Assembly: GCF_001189845.1 (NCBI RefSeq)
Contig: NZ_LFLZ01000002.1
Location: 1 to 64,000, forward strand
Direction of reading: 5' to 3'
Source: Bradyrhizobium tropiciagri
GTDB taxonomy: Bacteria; Pseudomonadota; Alphaproteobacteria; Rhizobiales; Xanthobacteraceae
DNA length: 64,000 bases
Shown here in pieces: positions 1 through 8,073 of the stretch (position 1 is its first letter; each line of letters opens with the position of its first letter). A model generated the notes under the pieces. It saw only the letters and a list, made by a program, of their open reading frames with translations, was not told the origin of the DNA and ran no database searches. The position numbers and the translations under genes were made by a program.

Positions 1-603
1 GCACCTTCACACCGCAAGAATGCTCAAACTACTTCCAGGCCGCAGGATATGGTTCAGCGTGATCGGAATCTGCTCTAGCCAGCCAAGCGGGGCAACAATT
101 CCTAGCGGCTTCCAGCCCGCGGAACTCCGCGCGATAATGGGCGCTCATGGCCTCGAAACATCGAAACACCACCCCACGCCCCTCTCTGAGGGGCGACCGA
201 AAGGCGCTGAAGAAGGAGGTTTCGCGAGCTCGAGCCACCGGATCTACAGCATGCGATCCAGCCTAGGTCGGTTTCCGTTCAAGGCCTTCATGACTGACCG
301 GCGCGATCGCGCATGGGCGTCGACCGACGGCTTTGCATAAGTTTAGCTGAGGAAATCGGGCTGAGGCTGCGAAACGTCCTTCACCCGAGAGACCCCCGTT
401 GCTTGGTTGCAGAATGCGGAACAAGGCTGGCGAAGAACCGTTAGACTTTAGCAATGCTGATCTTCCGTATTAACCCGTGATTGCCCACAGCATAGGCGCT
501 TGATTTAAGCATCGTCGAACAAGCTACGGGCCTTCACGATCGACCACGTTCTGGGGCGATAATTGTTTCAATAAAGGGGACTAATTAAAGGGGATTAGAC
601 GAA
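1..603. other. Stretch without a confident gene
   Basis: Short open frames exist on both strands, but none has a convincing ribosome binding site, signal peptide or recognisable motif. The right part (about 440-540) resembles 7,660-7,735 and is described as a separate repeat. An AAAGGGG run at about 587-594 serves the GTG start at 604. Confidence 0.5.
462..479 (+). promoter_or_regulatory. Upstream repeat, copy A
   Basis: The 18-mer CTTCCGTATTAACCCGTG occurs here and again, identical, at 7677-7694. Weaker similarity extends on both sides (about 445-540 against 7,660-7,735), including a shared GACNTTAG block upstream. Copy A lies about 125 bp before the Wzz-type gene and copy B about 64 bp before a small secreted-protein gene, both in the same orientation. 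It is probably a shared promoter or operator region. No sigma-factor consensus could be assigned. Confidence 0.45.
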
Positions 604-1452
604 GTGACGTCAGTTTCAAGCCATTTTCAAGAACCGCAGCTTCATGAAACCGGTATTCTAGAGGCAGCCATCCGCGAAATCTATGCGGTGGTCTGCAAAA
701 ACGTTGTTGCATTGATCGTGGTGCCGCTCATTGCAGGTACCCTTGCCGCCGCTTACGCGAGCTTCCGAACCAAGGAGTATACTAGCCAGGCCTACCTGCG
801 GCTTGAAGAGAACTCGGCACGGGCCACCGACGCCATCATGAGCACTGCTTCCGTCCTCGATCAAATACTCGCCAAATTCAAGGTCGACGGCGCGACCGCC
901 GAGGATCGCCGCCGCGCACTCGACAGCAAACGGTCGCTCTCCGTCCCGCCAAACCAAAACCCTAAGACATCGCCACTGTACCGGCTTAGTGTAACCGACC
1001 CCGATCCGGCGATGGCGCAAGCCATCAATGCGGCGTTCATAGAAGCGTGGCTTGAAGCAACAATCCCGCCGCCAATTAAACTGCGGTCACTGAACGACGA
1101 GATTGCTCGAACGGAACAATTGATTCCGCAAATGTCTGATCTGCTCAACATCATCAAGAAGGCGTCGCCGCCCATGTTGCACGCCGAGAACACGCTTTCG
1201 GAGGATGCCTTGACCCCGGCCATCGCTCTTATCACCAAGATAGATCAAGCCAGTCAACGAATTGAGGACCTAAAAAGGCAGACGCTCGGGGCCTCGCAGG
1301 ACGCGGTGTTTAGCCCGCCGAACCTGCCCGATGCTCCTAACCCATCTCATGCCGCTCGCTGGGGCCTGCTCGCAGCAATCGCAGCCGAGCTACTACTCCT
1401 GATACTTCTGCTCGGGCGCTCGATTCGAATGCTCCCAGCTGCAGTTGAGTAA
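604..1452 (+). CDS. Wzz-type polysaccharide chain-length / co-polymerase-like protein
   Basis: This 282-residue protein has the polysaccharide co-polymerase layout: a transmembrane segment at about 33-52, a large helical periplasmic domain at about 56-250, and a second transmembrane segment at about 253-271 preceded by a proline-rich stretch (PNLPDAPNP). The early periplasmic part (YTSQAYLRLEEN) resembles the Wzz/GumC fold. Proteins of this class sit in the inner membrane and set chain length or assist export of O-antigen, capsule or exopolysaccharide. The cytoplasmic tail is very short, with no tyrosine kinase domain. The GTG start is supported by an AAAGGGG motif about 10 bp upstream. There is no adjacent Wzx/Wzy, so the partner is unknown. 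The acylation genes downstream suggest an exopolysaccharide context. Confidence 0.75.
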   Translation: MTSVSSHFQEPQLHETGILEAAIREIYAVVCKNVVALIVVPLIAGTLAAAYASFRTKEYTSQAYLRLEENSARATDAIMSTASVLDQILAKFKVDGATAEDRRRALDSKRSLSVPPNQNPKTSPLYRLSVTDPDPAMAQAINAAFIEAWLEATIPPPIKLRSLNDEIARTEQLIPQMSDLLNIIKKASPPMLHAENTLSEDALTPAIALITKIDQASQRIEDLKRQTLGASQDAVFSPPNLPDAPNPSHAARWGLLAAIAAELLLLILLLGRSIRMLPAAVE

Positions 1453-1468
1453 GATCAGGAGCAGAGCA

Positions 1469-1494
1469 GCACCATGGCTTTACGGCCATGGTGC
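1469..1494 (+). terminator. Hairpin after the Wzz-type gene
   Basis: A perfect 10-bp inverted repeat (GCACCATGGC / GCCATGGTGC) with a 6-base loop begins 16 bp after the stop at 1452. There is no T-run, so a classical intrinsic terminator is not certain. It could also be an RNA-stability hairpin. Confidence 0.5.
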
Positions 1495-1506
1495 AACTAC
1501 AAGCAC

Positions 1507-1680
1507 ATGACCAGACGCATGATGTTCGAACATGTCTTCTGCGATTACTGCGAGGAAGATTATGCGCCAGAGGAGCTGGCTGTTCTCGCGCCACCAACCG
1601 GAGACGGCAAGCTGATTTGCGCGCGGTGCCTTGAGATCAAGCTGCGCCGGGCGATCGCGGAGCTGGAGCACAAGAATTAA
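1507..1680 (+). CDS. Small zinc-ribbon-like protein
   Basis: The product is about 57 residues if started at ATG 1507. ATGs at 1519 and 1522 are also possible, while an in-frame ATG at 1474 lies inside a hairpin and is unlikely. It has two Cys-X2-Cys knuckles, CDYC near the start and CARC near the end, spaced about 30 residues apart, followed by a charged helix (KLRRAIAELEHK). This is a typical four-cysteine zinc-ribbon arrangement. Function is unknown; small proteins like this often bind nucleic acid or a partner protein. No operon link is evident. Confidence 0.55.
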   Translation: MTRRMMFEHVFCDYCEEDYAPEELAVLAPPTGDGKLICARCLEIKLRRAIAELEHKN

Positions 1681-1816
1681 CAGACGCCAGCGCCCCAGCC
1701 CGTACAAAGCTGGGGCGCCCACGACCAGCCTCCTGAACGCGGATTACAGGGGCTGCACAATTATAGCAGCAGCTGACATCCACATGCAACCGCTGGCTGA
1801 GCAGCACCCCGAAGGG

Positions 1817-2245
1817 CTATCGCTTACGTTTTTGCGGTGCTGGAGCGGGTTGCGATGCTGCAGCGGGAGTGTCAGCCCTTGCCGATTCCAGTGAGTTGAC
1901 TCGCGCACTGAGCGCGCCCAGCTGGTCAGATATCAGCTTTTGCTCGCCCTGTCGTGCAGACGTCTTCTGCTGGACATCGCCGACTTGGGCACCGAGCTTT
2001 TGCTGATCCTCCTGCAAACCCTGAACTGCCTGTTGCAGCGAAGACAAGGTCTGCTTCATCTGCTCAATAGCCGGGTCCGGAGGAGGCGCGACCGCTGCTT
2101 GCTGTTGTGTGGCTGCAATTTTTGTTGCGTTACCGTAGCTCATCCAAAGCCCAGCGGCAGCGACGATGAGGGCGAGGATAGCCACCATCAATGGCAGTGT
2201 AGATCCCGGCCGAGCGTCGGCGGGAGTTGAGCGGTCGTCGGTCAT
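1817..2245 (-). CDS. Single-pass membrane protein with coiled coil
   Basis: The product is 142 residues from the ATG at 2245, preceded by GGGATCACTC. The acidic N-terminus (MTDDRSTPADARPG) is followed by one membrane segment at about 20-38, a linker with PPPDP, then a glutamine-rich heptad region of about 75 residues (QMKQTLSSLQQAVQGLQED...) and a Pro/Ala tail ending KRKR. The topology suggests a cytoplasmic N-terminus with a periplasmic coiled coil. No enzymatic motif is visible and function is unknown. A degenerate partial copy of its 3' end lies at 3965-4033. Confidence 0.6.
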   Translation of the reverse strand: MTDDRSTPADARPGSTLPLMVAILALIVAAAGLWMSYGNATKIAATQQQAAVAPPPDPAIEQMKQTLSSLQQAVQGLQEDQQKLGAQVGDVQQKTSARQGEQKLISDQLGALSARVNSLESARADTPAAASQPAPAPQKRKR

Positions 2246-2364
2246 GAGTGATCCCGAGTTACAGATGACGGACCTAATCATCCAAACACATGTTGGTTCC
2301 GGGCGCCAGTGACAGCAATGACAATGCTGCTCCATTCGCGCCCGGGTGCAGTCGCAGGTGGGTT

Positions 2365-2807
2365 TTAGCCGAGCCGTTCGATGAGCCAGTGCACCTTGGT
2401 GTCGGCCGGCCAGTCGTTTTGCAGCGTGAGCTTGATCTCCTCGACGAGCACCCTCAGGCGCCAGGCCTCGCGATCGTCCCGCACCTTCTCCACGTATGCT
2501 GCTTCGCTGTCGGTGATAGCCATGGCCTGCGTTTCTGTATGGCTGGCAAAAGAGCGCAGGAACCTATACGCCGACCAGCCCGCCACAAAGGCAATGACGA
2601 ACACCAGGGCTGGATACCACGGTTGGGCGACGACGTCCCCAATGACGCCAAGTAACCAGGCGAAGCCTGATCGGAATCATCGAGATATCCGCGCCGATCG
2701 AGCCAACGCTGCAAGACCTCTGCAACATCAGTAACAGCAGCAGCAAGGCCCAAAAAAGAAATCATGACGGCTCCGAATATGACCGCCCTTCCGAAACTAA
2801 ACTTCAA
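2365..2807 (-). pseudogene. Small membrane protein gene split by a frameshift
   Basis: Two overlapping minus-strand frames join into one plausible protein. The first starts at TTG 2807 behind a G-rich ribosome-binding region and reads MKFSFGRAVIFGAVMISFLG..., with one membrane helix and then LQRWLDRRGYLDD. The second frame is open from about 2677, reads FAWLLGVIGDVVAQPWYPAL and a hydrophobic helix, and runs to 2365 with an acidic amphipathic tail. The second frame has no good start of its own; the first candidate, GTG 2604, would cut through coding-like sequence. A one-base shift near 2,660-2,700 is the simplest explanation. Function is unknown; phage-like neighbours make a small phage membrane protein possible. 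Confidence 0.5.
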
Positions 2808-3166
2808 GGCCCCCCCCTAAAGACTTGAAAGCGAAATAATTTAGGGATTACACGCGCGGGCTCGGCGGTCAATCCGGAGATCTGCAGGGACTCTGTTTCC
2901 GATCGCGCAGTCAAAAGCACGCGAAGCCGGAAATAACCCACGTTAATTCCCCGAAAAAATCACCGAACTCGGCCGGGGAGACAGCTACGGAGCGGCGATG
3001 GCGAACAGGCTGAAAACCGAATAAGCATAAGCAAGCCGGCCTCCCTACACTTTACAATGCGATATTCGGCTTCATTATAGCTCACCGTTCATTGCCGTTT
3101 TTCGGAATATCGCATGTTACTTTTTATGCCTCGCGGTGCCGCTTTTTCCCCATCAGCTGTCGCGGC

Positions 3167-3397
3167 GTGGAGGCTCAATTGGCTGCGCTAGCTTCCGATT
3201 GGGGCAGACTGATCCCGGCGCTGATGATTGCCATTGGCTTTGCACTAGTAGTGGCCGGATTGATCGCTAGACGCCGGCTCGAGCGATTTCAGGCCGAGCA
3301 GGAAGAAGAGCCGAGACCTTCGCGACCGCAGATGGCACCACTTCCGCGGTTGCTTTCGACTGAACGATCCAACAAAGAAAATCCCGACGCCGGTTAA
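3167..3397 (+). CDS. Small single-pass membrane protein
   Basis: The product is about 76 residues from a GTG at 3167. It has a short N-terminal segment, one clear membrane helix (LIPALMIAIGFALVVAGLIA) and a charged tail (ARRRLERFQAEQEEEPRPSR). An upstream ATG at 3092 would add 25 residues of unconvincing sequence. No partner or function is visible. Confidence 0.4.
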   Translation: MEAQLAALASDWGRLIPALMIAIGFALVVAGLIARRRLERFQAEQEEEPRPSRPQMAPLPRLLSTERSNKENPDAG

Positions 3398-3615
3398 GGC
3401 GACGAGCAGAACACAATGGGCCCAGCTAGGCATCTGGTGATCAGAGCTGCGAGCGAACAGCGCGATTCGACTCAGCGGGCTCAAGTCACTAAATTTGACA
3501 TGGGACCTTAGTTTGTTTGGAGCTGCGTCATGCGTCGGTCCGATTGGACACCTCGATGTCGCGGCCGGGCGCCTGAAAGATAGCATATGACGTCGCCGCC
3601 GAGACCGCCCGCCTG

Positions 3616-3768
3616 ATGAAGGTCGCCGAGGCAATTGTTCATGAGATGGACCGTCAGGGCGTCGCAGACATGCTGGCCGATCGTGGCTTCAAGATAATGG
3701 ATCTGGCAAAGGTTGTGATCCGCGCCGCTGATGGTGACGTAGTGCCGTTCCGGAGGCCGCAGAGTTGA
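3616..3768 (+). CDS. Small protein or 3' remnant, 50 residues
   Basis: This short open frame has a coding-like composition: an amphipathic helix (KVAEAIVHEMDRQGVADML), then DRGFKIMDLAKVVI and VPFRRPQ before TGA. The frame stays open upstream to a stop at 3574 (KIAYDVAAETARL), so it may be the tail of a larger lost gene. No ribosome binding site is obvious before ATG 3616. Function is unknown. Confidence 0.4.
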   Translation: MKVAEAIVHEMDRQGVADMLADRGFKIMDLAKVVIRAADGDVVPFRRPQS

Positions 3769-3964
3769 TGCACCTCGCGCTCTGCCCCACCGTCATAACC
3801 GGCACCTTGACCTAGCCGTTGTACGCGAGTGCGGGGCGTCCAATAGCCCTGCCGGCTTCGCACTCAGGCGACCGGGCGGAAAATGGCCTCGCTTCACCTT
3901 CTCCGTCCACGCTGACCGAGCCACCTATCGCTTGGTGCGTTTTGGGGGCAGAAGCCGCCTTTCG

Positions 3965-4033
3965 GCCCTTGCCGATTCCAATGAGTTAACACGCGCGCTG
4001 AGGGCTCCGAGTTGGTCAGAAATCAGCTTTTGC
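3965..4033 (-). pseudogene. Degenerate copy of the 3' part of the coiled-coil gene
   Basis: This 69-base block aligns without gaps to 1875-1943, inside the minus-strand gene at 1817-2245, with 60 of 69 bases identical by manual count. It covers only part of the coiled-coil coding region; no start or membrane segment is present. It is a remnant of duplication or recombination. Confidence 0.65.
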
Positions 4034-4246
4034 GGTGCGATCGTCAACGGCGCTCCCCCGTTCGAGGACCGTACCGTGAGCCAAACGACGCTGGCGGTAC
4101 TGGAAGCGCGAGCAAAACGCTAGCACATGAACCGCATCGGCCCCCGCACCGCGTCACTCCCGCGTCGGGAACAAGTTTAGTTCCACTCCATGAGTGCGTT
4201 TCTCTAAACGCAACCAGTGGAGTAGCATTTAGGTTCCCCTCAGTAA

Positions 4247-4564
4247 GAGTCAGGGACGCGCCATGTCTGCTTCCAAGCGAAGCTCGAACGATTTGAAAAT
4301 CTCGCCGACGAGTGCGAGCTAATCGCTAGCCGATCGCTGGAAGTCAGCAACCGTGAACTCTATCGGAGGCTCGGTGCTCACTATCGCGAATTGGCCACCG
4401 ATATGCGGGCTGTCATTGCAAGTTTGGACGCCGCCGCGCAGAACGGCCAATGGAGCGGACCTATGGAGTCGAACCATATCTCCGCCCTTGGACAGGGCGG
4501 CGCTCAACCTAGAGCTGGCCCGCAGCTCTCCGAACACAGGCAGCAAACGCTTTTCAGCTCCTAA
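4247..4564 (+). pseudogene. Small helical protein remnant without a start
   Basis: An open frame of 106 codons reads LERFENLADECELIASRS followed by ELYRRLGAHYRELATDMRAV. It resembles the widespread rhizobial small proteins with a Cys-containing helix followed by an H-Y/W-x-x-LA helix. No ATG, GTG or TTG precedes the conserved part, and a TAA at 4244 closes the frame upstream, so the 5' end seems lost. Function is unknown. Confidence 0.4.
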
Positions 4565-4833
4565 AGGAGCGGAAATCAATTTTATTGATCGCCGGCCGCG
4601 CTGTGGACCATGCGACCTGCGACGCGGCGTTGCTGTAGGGCGGTCGAGGCTGCTTCGAAGGTCCTCCCGGTCCCGCCGGTGCTCAGGGCGAAAAGGGTGC
4701 GCAAGGTGCACAGGGCGAGAGGGGCGAAAAAGGAGAACCTGGCCCTAACGGTGACAAGGGTGACCGGGGTGACAAAGGCGACCAAGGCGATCCAGGCAAA
4801 GATGCGCCGGCGCCGGCGGCAACGAGACGATGA
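4561..4833 (+). pseudogene. Collagen-like (Gly-X-Y) open frame, probably interrupted
   Basis: From about 4657 the frame encodes about 15 consecutive Gly-X-Y triplets (for example [15 protein letters not shown] and [16 protein letters not shown]), ending in PAPAATRR and TGA at 4831. The repeat has no start codon: an in-frame TAG at 4636-4638 separates it from upstream coding-like sequence (KSILLIAGRAVDHATC) that follows an AAGGAG motif at 4564. It is either a gene with an internal stop or a fragment. Bacterial collagen-like repeats are common in phage tail fibres and surface proteins. A second such tract lies at about 21,241-21,310. Confidence 0.5.
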
Positions 4834-4989
4834 AGAGCGCACTTCACCTGATCTTGCTCACGGCTAGGCGCCTTGCCCCTCTTGCTCCACTTCCAAGAAG
4901 GAAACGTGGAATGTGATTGGGTGCTTGTTGCCGTCCAAAAGCACGCGGACCTTCGTTCGAGTCACGCCGATGCCGACGATACCGGCAAC

Positions 4990-5310
4990 GATCATGAGGT
5001 CCGTTGGATCGCCGGACACATCCTCGCTTGCGACATCCAGAAAATATCCGCCAGGGATGTCGGAAGGGCGCGGCCGCGCAGCCTCGGAAGGAATCGGAAG
5101 CAGCTACTCGCCGTGATGGCTCGGCTCGAACTCGAGGGATGGCTCAAACTGACGTGCGCCGACCCGGCAAGTTGAAAGGTCAATCCAGCGGTCCATGATG
5201 GGCGTTTCGATGAAATCAGGCGCGCCGAAACGGAGCGTCGTGCCGCCATTCGCGGCGAGATTGCGACCGCGGCAGCAAGCCGGCGGGCAGCCGAAGGACG
5301 TATTCAGTGA
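4990..5310 (+). pseudogene. Frameshifted C-terminal remnant of a phage-type replication protein (DUF3987-like)
   Basis: Three successive frames give one plausible protein tail. First comes WIAGHILACDIQKISARDVGR with a helix RNRKQLLAVMARLELEGWLK. A one-base shift then gives DVRRPGKLKGQ, and another shift gives VNPAVHDGRFDEIRRAETER, a helical end stopping at about 5310. The order (winged-helix-like segment, basic linker, VNP-x-VH, charged terminal helix) recalls the C-termini of DUF3987/primase-helicase proteins of prophages. That assignment is from memory of the family; catalytic domains are absent. Confidence 0.45.
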
Positions 5311-5322
5311 TCGCCGCACCCC

Positions 5323-5569
5323 GTCAGCGGCGTCAGCGGGTGTCACCGCTGTCAGCGTCACCGCACCGCACCGTCGCATCTAAAATCGCGCGCTGCTCTT
5401 GCCGTACCGCGCTGACAGGCGCTGACACCGCTGACGGTCTGAAGACCCGGCCAGCGTGTGACCGTCAGCGGTGTCACTTGCGCGCGCGAGAATATCAAGG
5501 CTTTTTACCCCCTCCTCCTGCTATTTCTCCTCCTATCTCATCTGGGCGGAATCCGCTGACACCGCTGAC
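5323..5569. repeat. Cluster of GCTGAC / GTCAGC repeats (iteron-like)
   Basis: Nine copies of the hexamer GCTGAC or its complement occur in 247 bp (starting at 5323, 5332, 5351, 5411, 5421, 5430, 5464, 5555 and 5564). Several are arranged as ACCGCTGAC units spaced 9 bases apart. A weaker group (TGTCACCGCTGTCAC, CCGCTGACG) recurs at 6,548-6,670. The cluster sits between a replication-protein remnant and a phage-like gene, so it could be origin iterons or an operator array. Confidence 0.5.
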
Positions 5570-5606
5570 GCTTGCCGCTCATGGCCCGTTTGGCTGAGAG
5601 GACCGC

Positions 5607-6149
5607 ATGAACCCGTTCGAACCTGGCCGCCGCTTCAAATCCCGCGGACAGCGCTACGAGATCCTCGGAACGAAGGACCATTGGACCCGGGACGACCGAT
5701 ATCTCGAGATGATCCGATATCGGTCGATCTGCGCTCACCCTGGGTGCAATCGCACCTTCGATGCCGTGACGACGAAGACGATGCTTCGGAGGGGCCGGCT
5801 GAACAAGCGGTGCAAGCTCCACCACGCTCCCGGCGTCCCCGCGCCGGTGAAGAAGGTCCAGAAGGCAGCAGCGAAGAAGGCCAAGCCGAAAACGCCTCGC
5901 GTAGCACCGAGAAGCCCTCCGATGAGCCCTGAGGCGCGCGAGCGGGCCCGGCTAGTGTGGAAGGCAGAACTGGCGGTCAAACGGCCAGCAGCCGTCCTAC
6001 CTCGATTGAACGGCCATCAGACGGCCTTGCATGCAGGCGCCGTTCACGGCAATCTGGCGTTGAGCTCCAGAACGGGGGATTCCGGATGCCACGAGGTCAA
6101 TTCATCACCGTCTTCACGTTGGGATTTGCAACAGCGATTGCCCTGCTGA
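5607..6149 (+). CDS. Phage-like protein with Cys/His cluster and basic tail
   Basis: The product is 180 residues. The N-terminal 75 residues form a compact domain with a possible metal site (CAHPGC, then CKLHH about 25 residues later) and resemble small phage or plasmid proteins. Residues about 80-110 are a Lys/Pro/Ala-rich linker, then comes a helix MSPEARERARLVWKAEL. The last about 55 residues overlap the start of the next gene and look non-coding, so a 3' frameshift or read-through is possible. Function is unknown; DNA binding is plausible. Confidence 0.5.
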   Translation: MNPFEPGRRFKSRGQRYEILGTKDHWTRDDRYLEMIRYRSICAHPGCNRTFDAVTTKTMLRRGRLNKRCKLHHAPGVPAPVKKVQKAAAKKAKPKTPRVAPRSPPMSPEARERARLVWKAELAVKRPAAVLPRLNGHQTALHAGAVHGNLALSSRTGDSGCHEVNSSPSSRWDLQQRLPC

Positions 6150-6532
6150 GTGTCGCCGTCGGCGCGGCTATCTTCTGGTCGGGCGAAGCCTCGGCGTGGG
6201 CCTATGTGATCCTGCAAGCGCACGAAGTACCGAACAATTGGCTCGAGCCGGCCTATATGGGGCTATTCGTCGCCGGCACCGGGCTGTTCCTCGCGTACTG
6301 GGTCGTCCGGATCGAGCAATCCATCGTAGGCTGGGCGGCAGATCGCACGATCGCGAAGCTGAATCGCGAGTACAACGAAGTCGCGCAGCGTTATGGGCAA
6401 GACAAAGCCGACGAGTTCATCAAGCAGCGAGCGTCGGCGCTATTCGAGCGCGAGCGGTTCGACCTCTTCGGCCGGGATGATCTAACGCGGGCGATGGCGG
6501 CCGCCGGCGTGCGCATCCCGACGAAGCCGTAG
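6086..6532 (+). CDS. Membrane protein of a phage-like region
   Basis: The product is 148 residues from ATG 6086 with GGGGG upstream. Two membrane segments are visible (about 8-30 and about 52-75), followed by a helical cytoplasmic domain (EQSIVGWAADRTIAKLNREY, then RYGQDKADEFIKQR). The gene overlaps the tail of the preceding open frame. No known domain was recognised and function is unknown. Confidence 0.55.
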   Translation: MPRGQFITVFTLGFATAIALLSVAVGAAIFWSGEASAWAYVILQAHEVPNNWLEPAYMGLFVAGTGLFLAYWVVRIEQSIVGWAADRTIAKLNREYNEVAQRYGQDKADEFIKQRASALFERERFDLFGRDDLTRAMAAAGVRIPTKP

Positions 6533-6856
6533 CGTCACCATTCGAACTGTCACCGCTGTCACTTAAGGCTGTCAACGCCAACCGAATTTGAGTTCGGCGA
6601 GCGAGGTCGCGTCCCGACAAAACCGTTCCGCCAGCGTCAGTAAATTCCCTGTACCCGGCCCCGCTGACGCGCGTTTCGCAAACTGAACCCTGCGCAACCA
6701 TTCAACGTCTCTCAAAATCGTAAAACCAAACAAACTCGACAAAACGCCGATAAGCGATTGAAGCACGATGTGCTTCACAAAATCTCAACTCTCACATTTG
6801 ACAGACACGTGCCATCAGCGCTCCCATCTCGCGAAACCACGCGTGTGGAGAGCTCA

Positions 6857-7567
6857 ATGGCCGAGCAGAAAGTCTATGATGCGCACACCGTCATCACTCA
6901 CCTCAAGCTGTGGAAATATGAGATCGACGCATTACTCGAGATCGGCATCATAGTTCCCGTCGGACGAAACGCTTTCGGTCAGTCTCTATTCTCCGCGGAG
7001 GCTATCGATCGCCTGGCATCCAACGAACACCGCGAGCGGATCCGCGATGCTCTGTGGTGGGACTTCGAACCGCACCCGGATCGTAAGGGGCCACGCGGCC
7101 GGCCATGGGTGGCACCGGTCGAGCTGCCCTTCTATCCGTTCGACAATGAGGAGCAGCACCGGTGGGCGAAGAAGCTCCACACCCGGAAGAAGCAATATGC
7201 GCCCTTCCCTCACCGACATGGCGCCAGCGTCGCGCGCTTCAAGCAGATCGCCGAGGACAAGGCCACGAAGGCATTTGAAAAGGCGCACGGTATCAAGCGC
7301 AACCGCGCGCGATCGCAAATCCTGGTCGGCCGCAAGCAGCTGCCGATCACTCGGGGCAAACTTTTCGCCGCCGTCTGGCGCAAAACCATGGCCCGGGTAG
7401 CAGCGGACCTAAGCATCTCGGAGCGCGCGCTGCGCGAGGTTTGCAAGAAGTACAGAATCCCGATGCCGACGCGTGGACACTTCAACCACAAGCGCGCAAA
7501 GGATCGCCCGCCGAAGCCGAAGTTGCCGCCGTTGGGAGATGCAAAAAAAGAGCCCACCAATCACTAG
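6857..7567 (+). CDS. Putative helix-turn-helix DNA-binding protein
   Basis: The product is 236 residues from ATG 6857, preceded by GTGGAGAGC; an upstream ATG at 6758 is less likely. The N-terminus (HTVITHLKLWKYEIDALLEI) resembles a MerR/excisionase-like helix pair that selects a site. The C-terminal third is basic and contains VAADLSISERALREVCKKYR followed by IPMPTRGHF, a helix-turn-helix pattern shared with rhizobial proteins ending P-x-P-P-x-GYW. A DNA-binding role in the mobile region is an inference. Confidence 0.5.
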   Translation: MAEQKVYDAHTVITHLKLWKYEIDALLEIGIIVPVGRNAFGQSLFSAEAIDRLASNEHRERIRDALWWDFEPHPDRKGPRGRPWVAPVELPFYPFDNEEQHRWAKKLHTRKKQYAPFPHRHGASVARFKQIAEDKATKAFEKAHGIKRNRARSQILVGRKQLPITRGKLFAAVWRKTMARVAADLSISERALREVCKKYRIPMPTRGHFNHKRAKDRPPKPKLPPLGDAKKEPTNH

Positions 7568-7676
7568 ACCGGCAGGCTCAGTTGGTCGCAGAGACTCGCC
7601 GAAACCGCGACATCGACGAGCTAGTTTGAAAAAGTGAACACAAAGGTTCGCAAGCTTCGACCTTAGTAGCAGCGAC

Positions 7677-7694
7677 CTTCCGTATTAACCCGTG
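7677..7694 (+). promoter_or_regulatory. Upstream repeat, copy B
   Basis: This is the second copy of the 18-mer at 462-479, 64 bp before the ATG at 7758. The flanking sequence is also similar. It is probably the promoter or operator region of the small secreted-protein gene. Confidence 0.45.
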
Positions 7695-7757
7695 GCTGCA
7701 TACGGACACGGCGGCGTGATCTAACCACTGTCAAACGCCAAACTGGGGAGGCTGATC

Positions 7758-7910
7758 ATGAAGAAGCTCATTTTGACCGGCGGTCTGATGCTCGCAGCAA
7801 CCGCCGCACAGGCGCAATGGACAAATCCGAACACGCATACACCCTATGCGCGATGCCCGAACCAAAGGCCCGCCTCTTTTCAGGGACGGGCTACGACGGT
7901 GCGGGCTTGA
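7758..7910 (+). CDS. Small secreted protein, 50 residues
   Basis: ATG 7758 follows GGGGAGG at a good distance. The product has a textbook signal peptide (MKKLILTGGLMLAATAAQAQ), with cleavage expected after AQA, and a mature part of about 30 residues rich in polar residues (WTNPNTHTPYARCPNQRP). A single cysteine is present. Function is unknown. It may share regulation with the Wzz-type gene through the repeat upstream. Confidence 0.6.
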   Translation: MKKLILTGGLMLAATAAQAQWTNPNTHTPYARCPNQRPASFQGRATTVRA

Positions 7911-8073
7911 TAGATCTCAGGCCCCCTCAGACCGGTTGGGCGCCTCAGCCGGCCTCGCGCAGTTGCAGCGTAATCACTTGCAGCCTTGGAAGCGCGATTT
8001 AGGGCGCTGGCTGCTTGTTGCTCGGATTGGTTGTGGGTGGTAGTTTCCACCCCCTTCTAGCAAGGGGGCCTGA

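Noticed and set aside
20..340. A 106-codon plus-strand open frame and its antisense partner at 29-238
   Set aside because: No ribosome binding site, no recognisable motif, and overlapping frames on both strands. It may be a decayed gene but cannot be supported.
3245..3634. Minus-strand frame with a hydrophobic helix (CVLLVALTGVGIFFVG)
   Set aside because: It is overlapped by the better-supported small membrane gene on the plus strand and has no good start. A real small gene here is not excluded.
5290..5600. CRISPR array
   Set aside because: Repeat units are only 6-9 bases, spacing is irregular and no cas genes are nearby.
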